Origin: Neobacillus terrae | Lineage (GTDB): Bacteria > Bacillota > Bacilli > Bacillales > Cytobacillaceae | Direction of reading: 5' to 3' | Length of the DNA: 64,000 nucleotides | Assembly: GCF_011393025.1 (NCBI RefSeq) | Contig: NZ_JAAOEO010000019.1 | Coordinates: 19,317-83,316, forward strand | In this document: in pieces, positions 44,003 through 52,836 of the stretch | Layout: the number at the start of each line of letters is the position of its first letter | Position numbering within the stretch: the stretch's first letter is position 1 | Program-made: the position numbers and the translations under genes | Notes under the pieces: model-generated | What the model was told of the DNA's origin: nothing | Database searches by the model: none | The model's input: only the letters and a program-made list of their open reading frames with translations

Positions 44003-45028
44003 TTGTTAAAGGGGCATCAAACCTGGGTTTTTCAAAACCGTCCCGTAATAGCTTCAACGGGGGTATCCGGTGGACCCTTCGAAGCAAATAGCCGTTTGGC
44101 TAATGATTTTGATGTTTTACATGAGGATTTGTGGATGGGACAAGATTCATATGAAAAAGCTCATCGGGTTTTAATGGAGGAGGCTCTGGAAAAAGCTCTT
44201 GAAAAAGGGGGCTTACAAAAAGAGAAAGTGCAATTCCTTTTGGCAGGGGATTTAATTAATCAGATTACGCCATCCAGTATGGCAGCAAGGACAATGCAAA
44301 TTCCCTATTTTGGTCTGTTTGGTGCTTGCTCTACTTCCATGGAGGGGCTTGCGCTGTCTTCCTTCATTATAGATAATGCTGGAGCAGATTATATACTAAC
44401 TGGAGCTGGAAGCCATAACTCTGCTGTTGAAAAGCAATTTAGATATCCAACTGAGTATGGAGGTCAAAAGCCTCCAACCGCTCAGTGGACAGTTACAGGA
44501 GCAGGGGCTGCACTCATTACTAAGAATGATGGGACGTTCAAAAATCCGGTTACCACTTCCGCCACAATTGGGAAAGTGGTTGATATGGGATTAACGGATC
44601 CGTTTAATATGGGCGGGGCTATGGCACCCGCTGCAGCTGATACCATTCAGGCCCACTTCCGGGACATGCAAATTGAGCCAAACTATTATGATTTGATTGT
44701 TACAGGGGATTTAGGGAAAATTGGCCAGGAAGCCACCTATGAAGTTTTAACAAAAAGCGGCCTCCAAATTGATAGAGAAAAGTTTCAGGATTGCGGATTA
44801 CTTCTTTATAAAGAGGACCAGCCCGTCCAGGCAGGGGGAAGCGGTGCAGGATGCTCTGCAACCGTTCTTTACGGCCATCTCTTAAATCGGATGAGGAATG
44901 GTGAATTTAAAAGAATTTTAGTTGTTGCCACTGGTGCATTGCTTTCACCGCTGACCTTTCAGCAAAAGGAAAGCATACCGTGTATTGCTCATGCTGTATC
45001 CATTGAAATGCAGGGAGAAAAGGGGTGA
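44003..45028 (+). CDS. spoVAD: Stage V sporulation protein AD
   Basis: A 341-residue thiolase-fold protein that binds dipicolinic acid on the inner spore membrane. Family markers are the opening TWVFQNRPVIASTGVSGG, GACSTSMEGLAL and the C-terminal GSGAGCSATVLYGHLLN. The start is TTG at 44003, directly after the spoVAC stop, with GGGGGG (43989-43994) upstream. Confidence 0.94.
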   Translation: MLKGHQTWVFQNRPVIASTGVSGGPFEANSRLANDFDVLHEDLWMGQDSYEKAHRVLMEEALEKALEKGGLQKEKVQFLLAGDLINQITPSSMAARTMQIPYFGLFGACSTSMEGLALSSFIIDNAGADYILTGAGSHNSAVEKQFRYPTEYGGQKPPTAQWTVTGAGAALITKNDGTFKNPVTTSATIGKVVDMGLTDPFNMGGAMAPAAADTIQAHFRDMQIEPNYYDLIVTGDLGKIGQEATYEVLTKSGLQIDREKFQDCGLLLYKEDQPVQAGGSGAGCSATVLYGHLLNRMRNGEFKRILVVATGALLSPLTFQQKESIPCIAHAVSIEMQGEKG

Positions 45029-45032
45029 AGTT

Positions 45033-45389
45033 ATGCTGGCTATGTTTTTTTGGGCATTTGTAATTGGCGGATTAATCTGTGTGATCGGCCAGCTGCTAAT
45101 GGATATTGGAAAATTAACACCTGGGCATACACTTAGCTTATTGGTAGTAGTGGGGGCGGTGTTGGATGGACTGGGCCTATATGAACCATTGGTGGACTTT
45201 GCAGGTGCAGGAGCAACTATCCCCATTACAAGCTTCGGAAACTCCCTGGTGCATGGAGCACTGCAGGAAGCACAGCGGCATGGTATAGTAGGGGTGCTGA
45301 CAGGGATGTTTGAGGTAACAAGCTCAGGTATTTCTGCTGCCATCGTTTTTGGATTTATAGGAGCATTAATTTTTAAACCAAAAGGATAA
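45033..45389 (+). CDS. spoVAE: Stage V sporulation protein AE (AEb type)
   Basis: A 118-residue membrane protein homologous to SpoVAC, with VDFAGAGATIPITSFGN (about residues 52-68) and three to four transmembrane helices. The ATG at 45033 follows GGGGTGAAG. No spoVAA, spoVAB, spoVAEa or spoVAF is present, so this is a compact three-gene operon of the kind additional to the long spoVA operon. Confidence 0.92.
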   Translation: MLAMFFWAFVIGGLICVIGQLLMDIGKLTPGHTLSLLVVVGAVLDGLGLYEPLVDFAGAGATIPITSFGNSLVHGALQEAQRHGIVGVLTGMFEVTSSGISAAIVFGFIGALIFKPKG

Positions 45390-45515
45390 AAGCCTAAAAG
45401 CAAAAGAGTTTAGTAATTGGGCTGTTAACTAAAACAAACCTAGGTAGCTTGCCTATACACATATATGTACTTCCTCATATGTTGGTAAGGAGAAACCAAA
45501 GTGAGGTGACTGCAT

Positions 45516-45641
45516 ATGTTCTGGGGCTGTGGTGGCTACGGATACGGCGGCTATGGATACGGTGGAGGATATGGTTCCACTTTTGTTCTAATCGTCGTAT
45601 TATTCATCCTTTTGATCATTGTTGGCGCTAGCTTCTATTAA
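45516..45641 (+). CDS. YjcZ-family small sporulation protein
   Basis: A 41-residue protein with a Gly/Tyr-rich start (MFWGCGGYGYGGYGYGGGYG) and one transmembrane helix to the end. This is the classic YjcZ-family layout found in many copies in Bacillus spores. GAGGTG precedes the ATG by 7 bases. It has its own terminator. Confidence 0.85.
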   Translation: MFWGCGGYGYGGYGYGGGYGSTFVLIVVLFILLIIVGASFY

Positions 45642-45668
45642 TCCTTAATAGCGGCAGTTTGCCAAAAG

Positions 45669-45702
45669 AAGGGCTGTACACATGGTACAGCCCTTTTCTT
45701 AT
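45669..45702 (+). terminator. Terminator of the YjcZ-family gene
   Basis: A perfect 11-bp stem (45669-45679/45685-45695) with a 5-nt loop and TTTTCTT. Confidence 0.88.
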
Positions 45703-45760
45703 CACACTTTTTTCGTTCCTTCATACAATAAAGTAGTTTATGAAGGAGCGTGATCATTAA

Positions 45761-46015
45761 ATGGATAATGGATTTTTTAAAAATATTGAAAAGAAAACCG
45801 GCGTCAATATGAAGGATATCTTTGAGCTGGCTAACTCATTGCAGAACGCGAATTTTAAGGATGAAAAAACGGTAAGGAATGTAATCCGCAGGGTTTCTCA
45901 AATTGCAAACAGACCTGTTGCAAAGGAAATGGAAGATAAAATTGTTCAGTCCATCGTAAACGATGGTAAGAAGCTTGATTTCAATACAATCTCACAAATG
46001 CTTAATAAGAAATAA
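45761..46015 (+). CDS. spoVIF: Stage VI sporulation protein F
   Basis: An 84-residue protein with the SpoVIF pattern: GFFKNIEKKTGVNMKDIFEL near the start, then SLQNANFKDEKTVRNVIRRV. In B. subtilis SpoVIF (YjcC) assists coat assembly through GerE. It lies next to and convergent with yjcD. GAAGGAG precedes the ATG. Confidence 0.88.
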   Translation: MDNGFFKNIEKKTGVNMKDIFELANSLQNANFKDEKTVRNVIRRVSQIANRPVAKEMEDKIVQSIVNDGKKLDFNTISQMLNKK

Positions 46016-46018
46016 CAG

Positions 46019-46045
46019 AAGGGGACCCAGATTATTGGTCCCCTT
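46019..46045. terminator. Bidirectional terminator between spoVIF and yjcD
   Basis: A perfect 9-bp stem (46019-46027/46037-46045) shared by two convergent genes. The right arm overlaps the last codons of yjcD. Confidence 0.78.
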
Positions 46046-48374
46046 TCACTTTAATATTCACATTCCCTTTTCTCGACTGCACTTTTAAAATAGGCTGCAA
46101 AAAGCGGGAGCGGTTTGCTTTCTTTCCTCTTCTATTCTCAGGAACGGAAATAAACAATTTTTCTTTTGCCCTAGTTACCGCCACATAGAGAAGTCTTCGC
46201 TCTTCCTCAAAAGGCTTGTTGTCTCCATTGCGGTAGCTTTCTAATGCATAATCATGAGGTAGGCTCCCATCAACAGCCCCTAAAACATAAACCGTGTTAT
46301 ATTCAAGGCCCTTGGAGCGGTGGATAGTGCTTAAGGAAATTGCCTGATCAAAATGCTTGGCTAATTTTTTTATTTCTTTATTCATGGCCGACATATGCTC
46401 CGTATGCTCAAGCAATTCCTGAATGGAATCAAAATTTCTCGCAGCAACCTTTAAGTCTTTTACATCGTCAGAACCCTTATCAAACATATTGCCTTCGTTT
46501 CCTCGTTTTTTTAAGTAATCCTGGAAACCTATCTCTTTGTCGATTGCCTCGATTGCTTCAAGAGGCTTTTTATGCTTAAGAGTACGAATAATACTAACCG
46601 TTTTCTTTAACTTTCTTTCCTGAAAGGCATGTCCTGTTTTCAGGTGAAGTAGAGCTTCCAGAAAGCTGCAATCTTGAAGGATACTTGAAGCCTTTAGGTC
46701 ACTAAGAGCATTTTGCTTTAGAAATAACGGTGCTATAACATATGGAAGGGCCGTCTGATCATCTTCATTTAAGCTTAATCTAAGAAACGCCAGAACACTT
46801 TTTACAATACGTCTTTCATAAAAGGATTCAGAATCCTGATCAAGCTTAAAAGGAAGAGAAGAGCTGGCCAGTCTTTCAAATACGGCTCTTGCACTAGAAT
46901 GAGTGCGGAAGAGAATCGCAAAGTCACTGGGATTGGCACCTGCCGCTATTCTCTCCTGAATATCTGTTACAATCATGGTCGCCTCTTCCTCTTCATCATA
47001 AGGAAAGAAAAGGACGGGCTGGTGACCTGATTCAAATTGTGGTTTCATTTTTTTCGCACGGCGCAATTTATTTGCCGTAATAATATGGTTTGCAGCCGAG
47101 ACGATTTCATTGGAGGAGCGATAATTTTGATCGAGAATGGCTACTCTGGCCCCCGGAAAGTCTTTTTCAAACTCCAAAAGGTAGGAGGGATCGCTGCCCC
47201 GGAAGGAGTAGATACTTTGATCATCATCTCCAACGGCACACACATTTTTGTTTTTGCCTGATAAAAGTTTAATTAATTCATACTGAACCTTGTTGATATC
47301 CTGGAATTCATCAATTAAAAAATATTGGAATCTACTTTGATAATTGTCCAAAATCTGTGGATAATTTTTAAAAAGCTGATAACATCCCAGAAGCATATCA
47401 TCGAAATCAAATAATCCTTCACGCCTTTTATAGTCTTCATACTTTTCATAAAGGAAGACAGCTTTTTCTTCCCATTCAGTAGTAGGGGTAACATCAGCAG
47501 GGAACTTCATGGAGTTTTTCCAGAATCCAATTTGCTGAAGGACAAGGTCAAAGGCAAAATCCTTGTCGGACAGATCGAGCGCCTTTCCAGCCTCTTTAAT
47601 AATTTTTTCTTTTTCCCATTCTCTTTTTAATAATTTGTTTGAAGCCCATTGGTTAGGCTCATGAAACATAAGGATACGATAAAAAATACTATGAAAGGTA
47701 CCGGAAACCAGGCGATTCACTTTCCTGCTGTCCAAACCAGGATAGGTTAGCAGTCGGTTTTTCATTTCGGCAGCTGCCTTTGTTGTGAAGGTAACAAGGA
47801 TCATCGAGCCAGGATCAATTTTCAAAACTTCAAGCATGTAGGCAGTCCTTGCAGTTAGCACCCTTGTTTTCCCGCTCCCCGCCCCAGCCAATACGAGCAG
47901 CGGGCCATTTGTGTCCATAACCGCAGACGCCTGGCTGCTGTCCAGATTTACTCCTGTTTCTTTGAGCTGCTCCAAATATATTGGTACTGAATCCAGGGTG
48001 CTATTAAGATTTTTTTCCGGAAGAGTGAGGCCAAGAGAAATATGCTTCGCAGGCTGAAAAAGGGAAGGGGACATTGGTTTTTCTTCCGTTATGGATCTGG
48101 AACGCGGCAGCATAAAGCCATTATGTTCAGAAGAGACTTCCCTAGATGCTTGTGGTGGCGCTGCAGCTTTTACAGGCTCTTGGCATATTTTATCTTTTGA
48201 AATCATATGAAAAAAGCAGGGGAGTTTTTCAATTCCCAGATAGAGTGTCATATTTTCATGACATACGGGACATTGAAGGTCTCCATTTTTTCCTGCCAGA
48301 TATATTTTTTGGAATTGAGAACGATCAAGCAGATCTAAATTAATTAGCCTGCCGTTATATAAAGCGGTTTTCAT
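46032..48374 (-). CDS. yjcD: UvrD/PcrA-type DNA helicase YjcD with N-terminal Cys/His module
   Basis: A 780-residue superfamily 1 helicase. Motifs in order are LAGAGSGKTRVLTAR (I), IDEFQDINKVQYE (II), GDDDQSIYSFRGSDP (III), LDQNYRSS (IV), STIHRSKGLEYNTV (V) and LLYVAVTRAKE (VI). Residues 35-64 carry CPVCHENMTLYLG, then CFFH and a Cys. The spacing is like the Cys/His module of CoiA, which is not part of ordinary PcrA. It is on the minus strand, beside spoVIF as in B. subtilis. Confidence 0.9.
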   Translation of the reverse strand: MKTALYNGRLINLDLLDRSQFQKIYLAGKNGDLQCPVCHENMTLYLGIEKLPCFFHMISKDKICQEPVKAAAPPQASREVSSEHNGFMLPRSRSITEEKPMSPSLFQPAKHISLGLTLPEKNLNSTLDSVPIYLEQLKETGVNLDSSQASAVMDTNGPLLVLAGAGSGKTRVLTARTAYMLEVLKIDPGSMILVTFTTKAAAEMKNRLLTYPGLDSRKVNRLVSGTFHSIFYRILMFHEPNQWASNKLLKREWEKEKIIKEAGKALDLSDKDFAFDLVLQQIGFWKNSMKFPADVTPTTEWEEKAVFLYEKYEDYKRREGLFDFDDMLLGCYQLFKNYPQILDNYQSRFQYFLIDEFQDINKVQYELIKLLSGKNKNVCAVGDDDQSIYSFRGSDPSYLLEFEKDFPGARVAILDQNYRSSNEIVSAANHIITANKLRRAKKMKPQFESGHQPVLFFPYDEEEEATMIVTDIQERIAAGANPSDFAILFRTHSSARAVFERLASSSLPFKLDQDSESFYERRIVKSVLAFLRLSLNEDDQTALPYVIAPLFLKQNALSDLKASSILQDCSFLEALLHLKTGHAFQERKLKKTVSIIRTLKHKKPLEAIEAIDKEIGFQDYLKKRGNEGNMFDKGSDDVKDLKVAARNFDSIQELLEHTEHMSAMNKEIKKLAKHFDQAISLSTIHRSKGLEYNTVYVLGAVDGSLPHDYALESYRNGDNKPFEEERRLLYVAVTRAKEKLFISVPENRRGKKANRSRFLQPILKVQSRKGNVNIKVKGDQ

Positions 48375-48533
48375 ACTGTTTCCCTCATTTAAAATACAAA
48401 ATCACACAAAGTCTATCTTAACAAAATTCCTGGCAGCCTGAAAGCATCTTTAGGTTTATTTCCATATCAAGTTGGGTACATAAACAGTGAGAAACTTACG
48501 AACTATATAAAAAAAAGAACTGGGGTGCGGAAA

Positions 48534-48803
48534 ATGGGATATATTGCTCCTATTAATCAATATGAATATGCACAATATCAAAATAGAGAAATAGGTGTCT
48601 CCTACGATCCTTATAAAATACTTCCGGTTGCACGCATAGCACCAGCAGAGAAGAGGGCGGCCCTTGCGCATACTGAAGTAGCTCAAGCCCCGTTTTTTAT
48701 AATGCCGGAAAAACCTTCAAAGAAAGCTGTTAAGCAAGAACGCGTCCAAAAAATATACGGAGAAATGACTGGCCGCGGCCGATTGTTTAATGAATCAGTT
48801 TAA
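48534..48803 (+). CDS. Hypothetical protein, 89 residues
   Basis: A small soluble protein (opens MGYIAPINQYEYAQYQ; a Lys-rich end with VQKIYGEMTGRGRLFNE). The ATG at 48534 has GGGGTG 6 bases upstream and is preferred over a start three codons earlier. It lies between yjcD and yjcF, where B. subtilis has yjcE. I do not recognise a domain. Confidence 0.68.
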   Translation: MGYIAPINQYEYAQYQNREIGVSYDPYKILPVARIAPAEKRAALAHTEVAQAPFFIMPEKPSKKAVKQERVQKIYGEMTGRGRLFNESV

Positions 48804-48822
48804 CTAATTTAACCTAATAAAT

Positions 48823-48865
48823 AAAAGCTCTTTTCCAGGTAAGACAGGAAAAGAGCTTTTTTATA
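48823..48865. terminator. Bidirectional terminator before yjcF
   Basis: A perfect 14-bp stem (48823-48836/48847-48860) with A- and T-rich flanks, between convergent genes. Confidence 0.88.
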
Positions 48866-48876
48866 TACTCTTGAAA

Positions 48877-49299
48877 TCATAATTGCTTAATCATGGTTTT
48901 ATGAGGGATCCCAGCATCCATAAACTCCTCAGATACCGTTTCATATCCAAGTTTGCTGTAAAAAGGGATCGCATGAGTTTGAGCATTGAGCTTCAGTTTC
49001 TTGATTCCGTTTTCCTGTGCATATGCCTCTATTGCATTCATAACTGCTTGGCCTGCACCGGTTTGTCTTTGCTCTTTTAGAACGCAGATACGCTCTACCT
49101 TCCCGTAACCATCTACAACACGGAATCTGCCGGCTCCCGCAGGGAAACCGTCCCTATACAGAACAAAGTGAGTGCAGTCATTTTCATATTGATCAATTTC
49201 TTCTTCAGCAGGTACATTCTGTTCTTCTATAAAAACTGTTTTCCGGATTGAAAATGCGTCCTCCAGTTCCATCCGGTTTACTGCGATTTTCACGTTCAT
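48877..49299 (-). CDS. yjcF: GNAT acetyltransferase YjcF
   Basis: A 140-residue GCN5-type acetyltransferase. The acetyl-CoA site is VLKEQRQTGAGQAVMNAIE (about residues 73-91), preceded by AGAGRFRVVDGYGKVERI. The C-terminal FYSKLGYETVSEEFMDAGIPH is typical of the ElaA-like/YjcF group. It lies 6 bp after yjcG in the operon direction. Substrate is unknown. Confidence 0.9.
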   Translation of the reverse strand: MNVKIAVNRMELEDAFSIRKTVFIEEQNVPAEEEIDQYENDCTHFVLYRDGFPAGAGRFRVVDGYGKVERICVLKEQRQTGAGQAVMNAIEAYAQENGIKKLKLNAQTHAIPFYSKLGYETVSEEFMDAGIPHKTMIKQL

Positions 49300-49305
49300 T
49301 GAATG

Positions 49306-49824
49306 TTATACTTCCTTTCCCAAACGGAATGTTTCATATACAGTCCATTGACCGTTTTCTAGCTGATAAAGCAGGTGGAAACGATCAACTGTTTCTTCGT
49401 GCTCCATATCTATCATACGCAATGAACCGTAAACATCGGAATGTTCGTCATCGGAAAGGTCCTGTCCGATTGTAATATGCGGTACAAATGCATAATCATT
49501 TGAGTCCCTAACTTTTAATTCTCCGTTAATCTCCTGGTGAAGTTTCTCAAGGAAAGATGTTGGCTCTATCTTAAGGTAAATAACTTTATTTGCTGGATAA
49601 AAAGAACTGATTTTTATTGTTTTTAATGTAAAAGGATTATGTTTTTCTGAAATAGTCTGCAGTTTGCCAGCCAATTCCCGTGCTTCTGTATCAGTTGCAT
49701 CAAATGAACTTTTTAAGGTCAAGTGAGGAGGAATTAAGGCATAATGTGAATCATATCTTTTTCGGTAGGAATTAGCTTTATCCTGTAGCGATTTTGATGG
49801 GAAAATTACAACACCATACTTCAT
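49306..49824 (-). CDS. yjcG: 2H phosphoesterase superfamily protein YjcG
   Basis: A 172-residue LigT/2'-5' RNA ligase-like protein. The two catalytic HxT motifs are HLTLKSS (about residue 34) and HITIGQD (about residue 115). Length matches B. subtilis YjcG. It probably cuts cyclic phosphodiester bonds; no substrate is known. It is followed by yjcF. Confidence 0.92.
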   Translation of the reverse strand: MKYGVVIFPSKSLQDKANSYRKRYDSHYALIPPHLTLKSSFDATDTEARELAGKLQTISEKHNPFTLKTIKISSFYPANKVIYLKIEPTSFLEKLHQEINGELKVRDSNDYAFVPHITIGQDLSDDEHSDVYGSLRMIDMEHEETVDRFHLLYQLENGQWTVYETFRLGKEV

Positions 49825-49977
49825 ACATTTACCTCCATTAGTGGGAATTACTTCTTTTATTATAGATTAAATAATTTTAGAAGAAAAAAGCGGCTTCTTT
49901 GGAAAAGGCTTTCATACTATTATAACAAATTTCTGAAAAATATTAATTTATTTGCCCATATGGTTATGAGCATGTGG

Positions 49978-50700
49978 TCAAAACATTTTCTTCAAAGCAC
50001 GCTTTAAGTCAGGCTGCCAATGCTTCCACGTATGATCCCCTTCAAATTCTTCATAAAAATAAGGAAAAGAACGGCTTTTTAAAAGGTCTGACAGCTGTCG
50101 ATTTGGCGTCAGGAAATCACTGATTTCTCCGGATGTAGTTTTAACTTCTGTTTCCTTAGTCCCTATAACATGGTAAATATCAAGAAACTGCGGTTCACTA
50201 AAGGCTGTTACTCCATTTAGAACCTTTTCATCAACATACGGAGATTGGAGCAGTACTTTACCAAATGTATGCGGATACTGAAGTGCAGTAATGAGAGAGA
50301 CAGTGGCTGCCAAAGAATCGCCAATAAGAGCCCTTGTGGACCCCATATGATAGGTAGGAAATTCACTGTCTAATAATGGGACGAGCTCGTGTGATAAAAA
50401 TCGAGTATAAGAATCCTGCTGATCCCCGTCCGGGTGATACTTCCTACGCCGATCCTTAACATTTTTATAAGGGATTCCGGCAATAATGATATTTTCAATA
50501 TCACGTTCATACAGGAGTTCGTCAGCTAACCTTCCTATTCGGCCAAGCTGAAAATAATCACGTCCATCCTGAGCAATAAGAAGGGAATACTTATACAGCG
50601 GAGAAAAGTTGGCCGGCAGGTATACCAGGACATCCATTTTCTCTCCCAGGGCTTTACTATCAATGGTAATCTCATTAATGGTTCCTCTTGGAAACTCCAT
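49978..50700 (-). CDS. yjcH: Alpha/beta-hydrolase (esterase D-like) YjcH
   Basis: A 240-residue hydrolase of the enterochelin-esterase-like group. The nucleophile elbow is LIGDSLAAT (GDS, about residue 127), and a C-terminal His follows in EGDHTWKHWQ. It opens with an EITIDSKALGEKMDV strand. Position upstream of yjcG fits B. subtilis yjcH. The substrate is unknown. Confidence 0.9.
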   Translation of the reverse strand: MEFPRGTINEITIDSKALGEKMDVLVYLPANFSPLYKYSLLIAQDGRDYFQLGRIGRLADELLYERDIENIIIAGIPYKNVKDRRRKYHPDGDQQDSYTRFLSHELVPLLDSEFPTYHMGSTRALIGDSLAATVSLITALQYPHTFGKVLLQSPYVDEKVLNGVTAFSEPQFLDIYHVIGTKETEVKTTSGEISDFLTPNRQLSDLLKSRSFPYFYEEFEGDHTWKHWQPDLKRALKKMF

Positions 50701-50856
50701 TCAAAACTCCCCCGTTTCTGCAGTGAAGCATTTTATTTATATATTTGAAGTTTATCATAATTAGAACAGAAAAGCTTTTGAAGAGGGGAAGGGTTTTTCA
50801 AGAGATATAAAGAATAAGTGTAGCAGAACACTTTAGTAAAGGGAGATAGAAGTATT

Positions 50857-51327
50857 ATGATTCAATCAGCATGGCAGCTTTTAAAGGATGTTAGAGGTAT
50901 TACTATGGAGATACTAAATTCCATTCCAGAGGAATTAACGGATGTTGTTCCAGAAGGATTTAATAATTCAGTCAGATGGAACGCAGGCCATATCTTGCTT
51001 GACCAGTATTTATGGTTCTACCATAAAATCAATGATGAAATGCCATTAAATGAGTTTTCAGCCTTCTTTGGATACGGAACTTCCCCAAAGGATTGGAAGG
51101 ACCTTGATTCAATACCTTCAATGGAAACGATTAAACAACTCATGGAGGAGCAGCCATCGTTATTGATAAACACCTTTGAAAACCGCTTCGAAGAAAAACT
51201 ACTTTCTCCATCCGAGCATGGTATCACTACAATAGGAGATGTCATTGCCAGAACACTTTATCACGAAGGTATGCATACAGGTACTTTAATCGCAATGAAA
51301 AGAAAGCTGCTATCGAATATTCAGTAG
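50857..51327 (+). CDS. DinB/YfiT-fold metal-binding protein
   Basis: A 156-residue four-helix protein of the DinB superfamily. The three metal-binding histidines are visible: one in RWNAGHILLDQ (about residue 48) and two in YHEGMHTGTL. Members are thiol transferases or damage-inducible proteins of unknown activity. GGGAG precedes the ATG. It is convergent with the LexA-box gene but has no visible LexA box of its own. Confidence 0.85.
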   Translation: MIQSAWQLLKDVRGITMEILNSIPEELTDVVPEGFNNSVRWNAGHILLDQYLWFYHKINDEMPLNEFSAFFGYGTSPKDWKDLDSIPSMETIKQLMEEQPSLLINTFENRFEEKLLSPSEHGITTIGDVIARTLYHEGMHTGTLIAMKRKLLSNIQ

Positions 51328-51330
51328 CTT

Positions 51331-51543
51331 TTAATGAAGCAAGCGTTTTTCAGGCATAACGGATAAAATGTTCTCCATGCGGAAGGTCCTGACCTGGTGG
51401 CGCAAAAGACAATAAGCTCTTACTGTATTATTGTTTATTTCCTTTATAATCATTTTTCTCTGGGAAATCTGCTGCTTTTCAGAAAGATAAATAACCTCAA
51501 GCGGCAGTTTTTCCTCAAGAGAACGTAAAAGTAATCCATTCAT
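51331..51543 (-). CDS. Short WYL-like protein with a LexA-type promoter
   Basis: A 70-residue protein whose core (PLEVIYLSEKQQISQRKMII, then VRAYCLLRHQVRTFRMENIL) looks like a WYL-type beta sandwich. WYL domains usually sense nucleic acid or nucleotides. AAGGAGTG precedes the ATG at 51543. Its promoter contains a LexA box between -35 and -10. Such short WYL-like proteins occur in Bacillus; the role is not known. A DNA-damage function is inferred from the operator. Confidence 0.7.
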   Translation of the reverse strand: MNGLLLRSLEEKLPLEVIYLSEKQQISQRKMIIKEINNNTVRAYCLLRHQVRTFRMENILSVMPEKRLLH

Positions 51544-51559
51544 GATTTATCACTCCTTT

Positions 51560-51599
51560 GTTACTATTATATACGAACAAACGTTCTTTATTCAAATAA
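51560..51599 (-). promoter_or_regulatory. SOS promoter with LexA box
   Basis: On the minus strand TTGAAT and TATAAT are separated by 18 bp. On the plus strand CGAACAAACGTTCT (51574-51587) fits the Gram-positive LexA/DinR site CGAAC-N4-GTTC. It lies inside the promoter spacer, where a repressor would block polymerase. Confidence 0.78.
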
Positions 51600-51680
51600 A
51601 TTGAAATTTATTTTAGGTTAGGAAAAACGTTCTTAAGAAATCTAAATAATAGACACTGAGAAAAGAAAGGTAATAAGCTA

Positions 51681-51708
51681 TTGACTTTCTAACCAATTCA
51701 AATATAAT
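51681..51708 (+). promoter_or_regulatory. Promoter of tRNA-Val
   Basis: TTGACT (51681-51686), 16 bp, and TATAAT (51703-51708), about 20 bp before the tRNA. Confidence 0.75.
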
Positions 51709-51728
51709 TATTAATGTACTAAATAAGC

Positions 51729-51800
51729 GATCTGATAGTTCAGCGGGAGAATACTTCCTTGACAGGGAAGGGGTCGGGGGTTCGAATCCCTCTCAGATCA
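51729..51800 (+). tRNA. tRNA-Val (anticodon GAC)
   Basis: A complete 72-nt cloverleaf. The acceptor is GATCTGA/TCAGATC with discriminator A, the D stem GTTC/GAAT, and the anticodon stem CTTCC/GGAAG with loop TTGACAG (anticodon GAC). The T stem GGGGG/CCCTC has loop TTCGAAT. CCA is not encoded. It is a lone gene with its own promoter and terminator, and a phage-type integrase gene lies just downstream, so its 3' end is a likely integration site. Confidence 0.93.
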
Positions 51801-51806
51801 TAAGAT

Positions 51807-51857
51807 AAAGAGCCAGAAAACCTTGAAATAACAATGGTTTTCTGGCTCTTTTGGTTT
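51807..51857. terminator. Terminator after tRNA-Val
   Basis: AGAGCCAGAAAACC pairs with GGTTTTCTGGCTCT around a 13-nt loop, followed by TTTTGG. It may serve both the tRNA and the leftward integrase remnant. Confidence 0.85.
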
Positions 51858-51896
51858 TCCTGAATCCTAACAAGGAAATCTGTTGCTAACATTTTG

Positions 51897-52836
51897 CTAA
51901 CATTGATGTTTATTTAATGTTTCCTGAAATATATCAGCAACATCGTTTTGAATGTTTGGTAACAGATGAGCGTAAATCTCTAATGTAATCTTAGGATTTG
52001 CATGTCCTAATCGTGCAGAGATTTTTACAACATCTATGCCACTTGAAATCAAAATGGAGGCATGTGTGTGCCTGATATCATGAAATCGTATCGATGTCAC
52101 TCCTGATATAGAAATTAGTCTTTTCATTGTCCTTAAAAGATTTCGTGGGTCTTGAACTTTTCCCAATTCTGTTGAAATGACTAAGTCTTGATCCTGATAA
52201 GCATCATTAAGTTTTGTTTTATCTTTATTTTGGTTGGATTTATGTAATAAAAGCTCTCTAATTACTTCATCAGATATTGGTATCTGTCTTACCGAGTTTT
52301 TAGTTTTTGGGGTAGTAGTAACATACCCCATACTCGGAATGTGAGATACAGTTCTCTTTACATAAACAACTTTTTTTGTGAAATCAATATCATTCCATTT
52401 TAGGGCTAGTAATTCTCCTTTCCTCATACCTGTATAAATTGCTAAAAAAAGGTAATATAACTTCTCTCATTCTTACAGCTATTTAAAAAGGTATGAATTT
52501 CATTAATGGACCAAATATTCATTTCCTCTTTAATTACCTTGGGAGGGTCTGACTCTGAAACAGGATTATGCTCGATTTTTTTCCATTTTACAGCTTGGCT
52601 AAATGCTTGATAGAGCATTTGATGCATCTTTCGAATATAGTTGGTACTGCAGTTTTCATCAAGTTTCAAATTATAAAATAAATCAATGTCTTGGACAGTT
52701 ATTAAGGAAAGCGGCTTTTGAGAAAAGTTATTATCTAATAAATGTTTTTTCATCATGTACTCTCTACTACTCTTTGTAGTTTCCTTAAGTCTTTTCTGGT
52801 AATGTTTATAAAACCATTCTCTAACCTCAACAATCT
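51897..52836 (-). pseudogene. Tyrosine-recombinase integrase, frameshifted and 5'-truncated
   Basis: The C-terminal part (51897-52427) has the catalytic Arg (MRKGELLAL), HDIRHTH and the Tyr in LEIYAH. The middle part (52442-52756) encodes the core-binding domain and continues upstream (VREWFYKHYQKRLKE) to about 52836. A one-base deficit in an A7 run at 52445-52451 breaks the frame between YITFF and LAIYTGMRKGE. Upstream of about 52836 the sequence changes to an unrelated gene. It is a decayed integrase next to tRNA-Val. Confidence 0.85.

Noticed and set aside
45449..45631. 60-codon forward frame over the YjcZ-type gene
   Set aside because: It is out of phase with the clearly recognisable 41-residue YjcZ-family protein.
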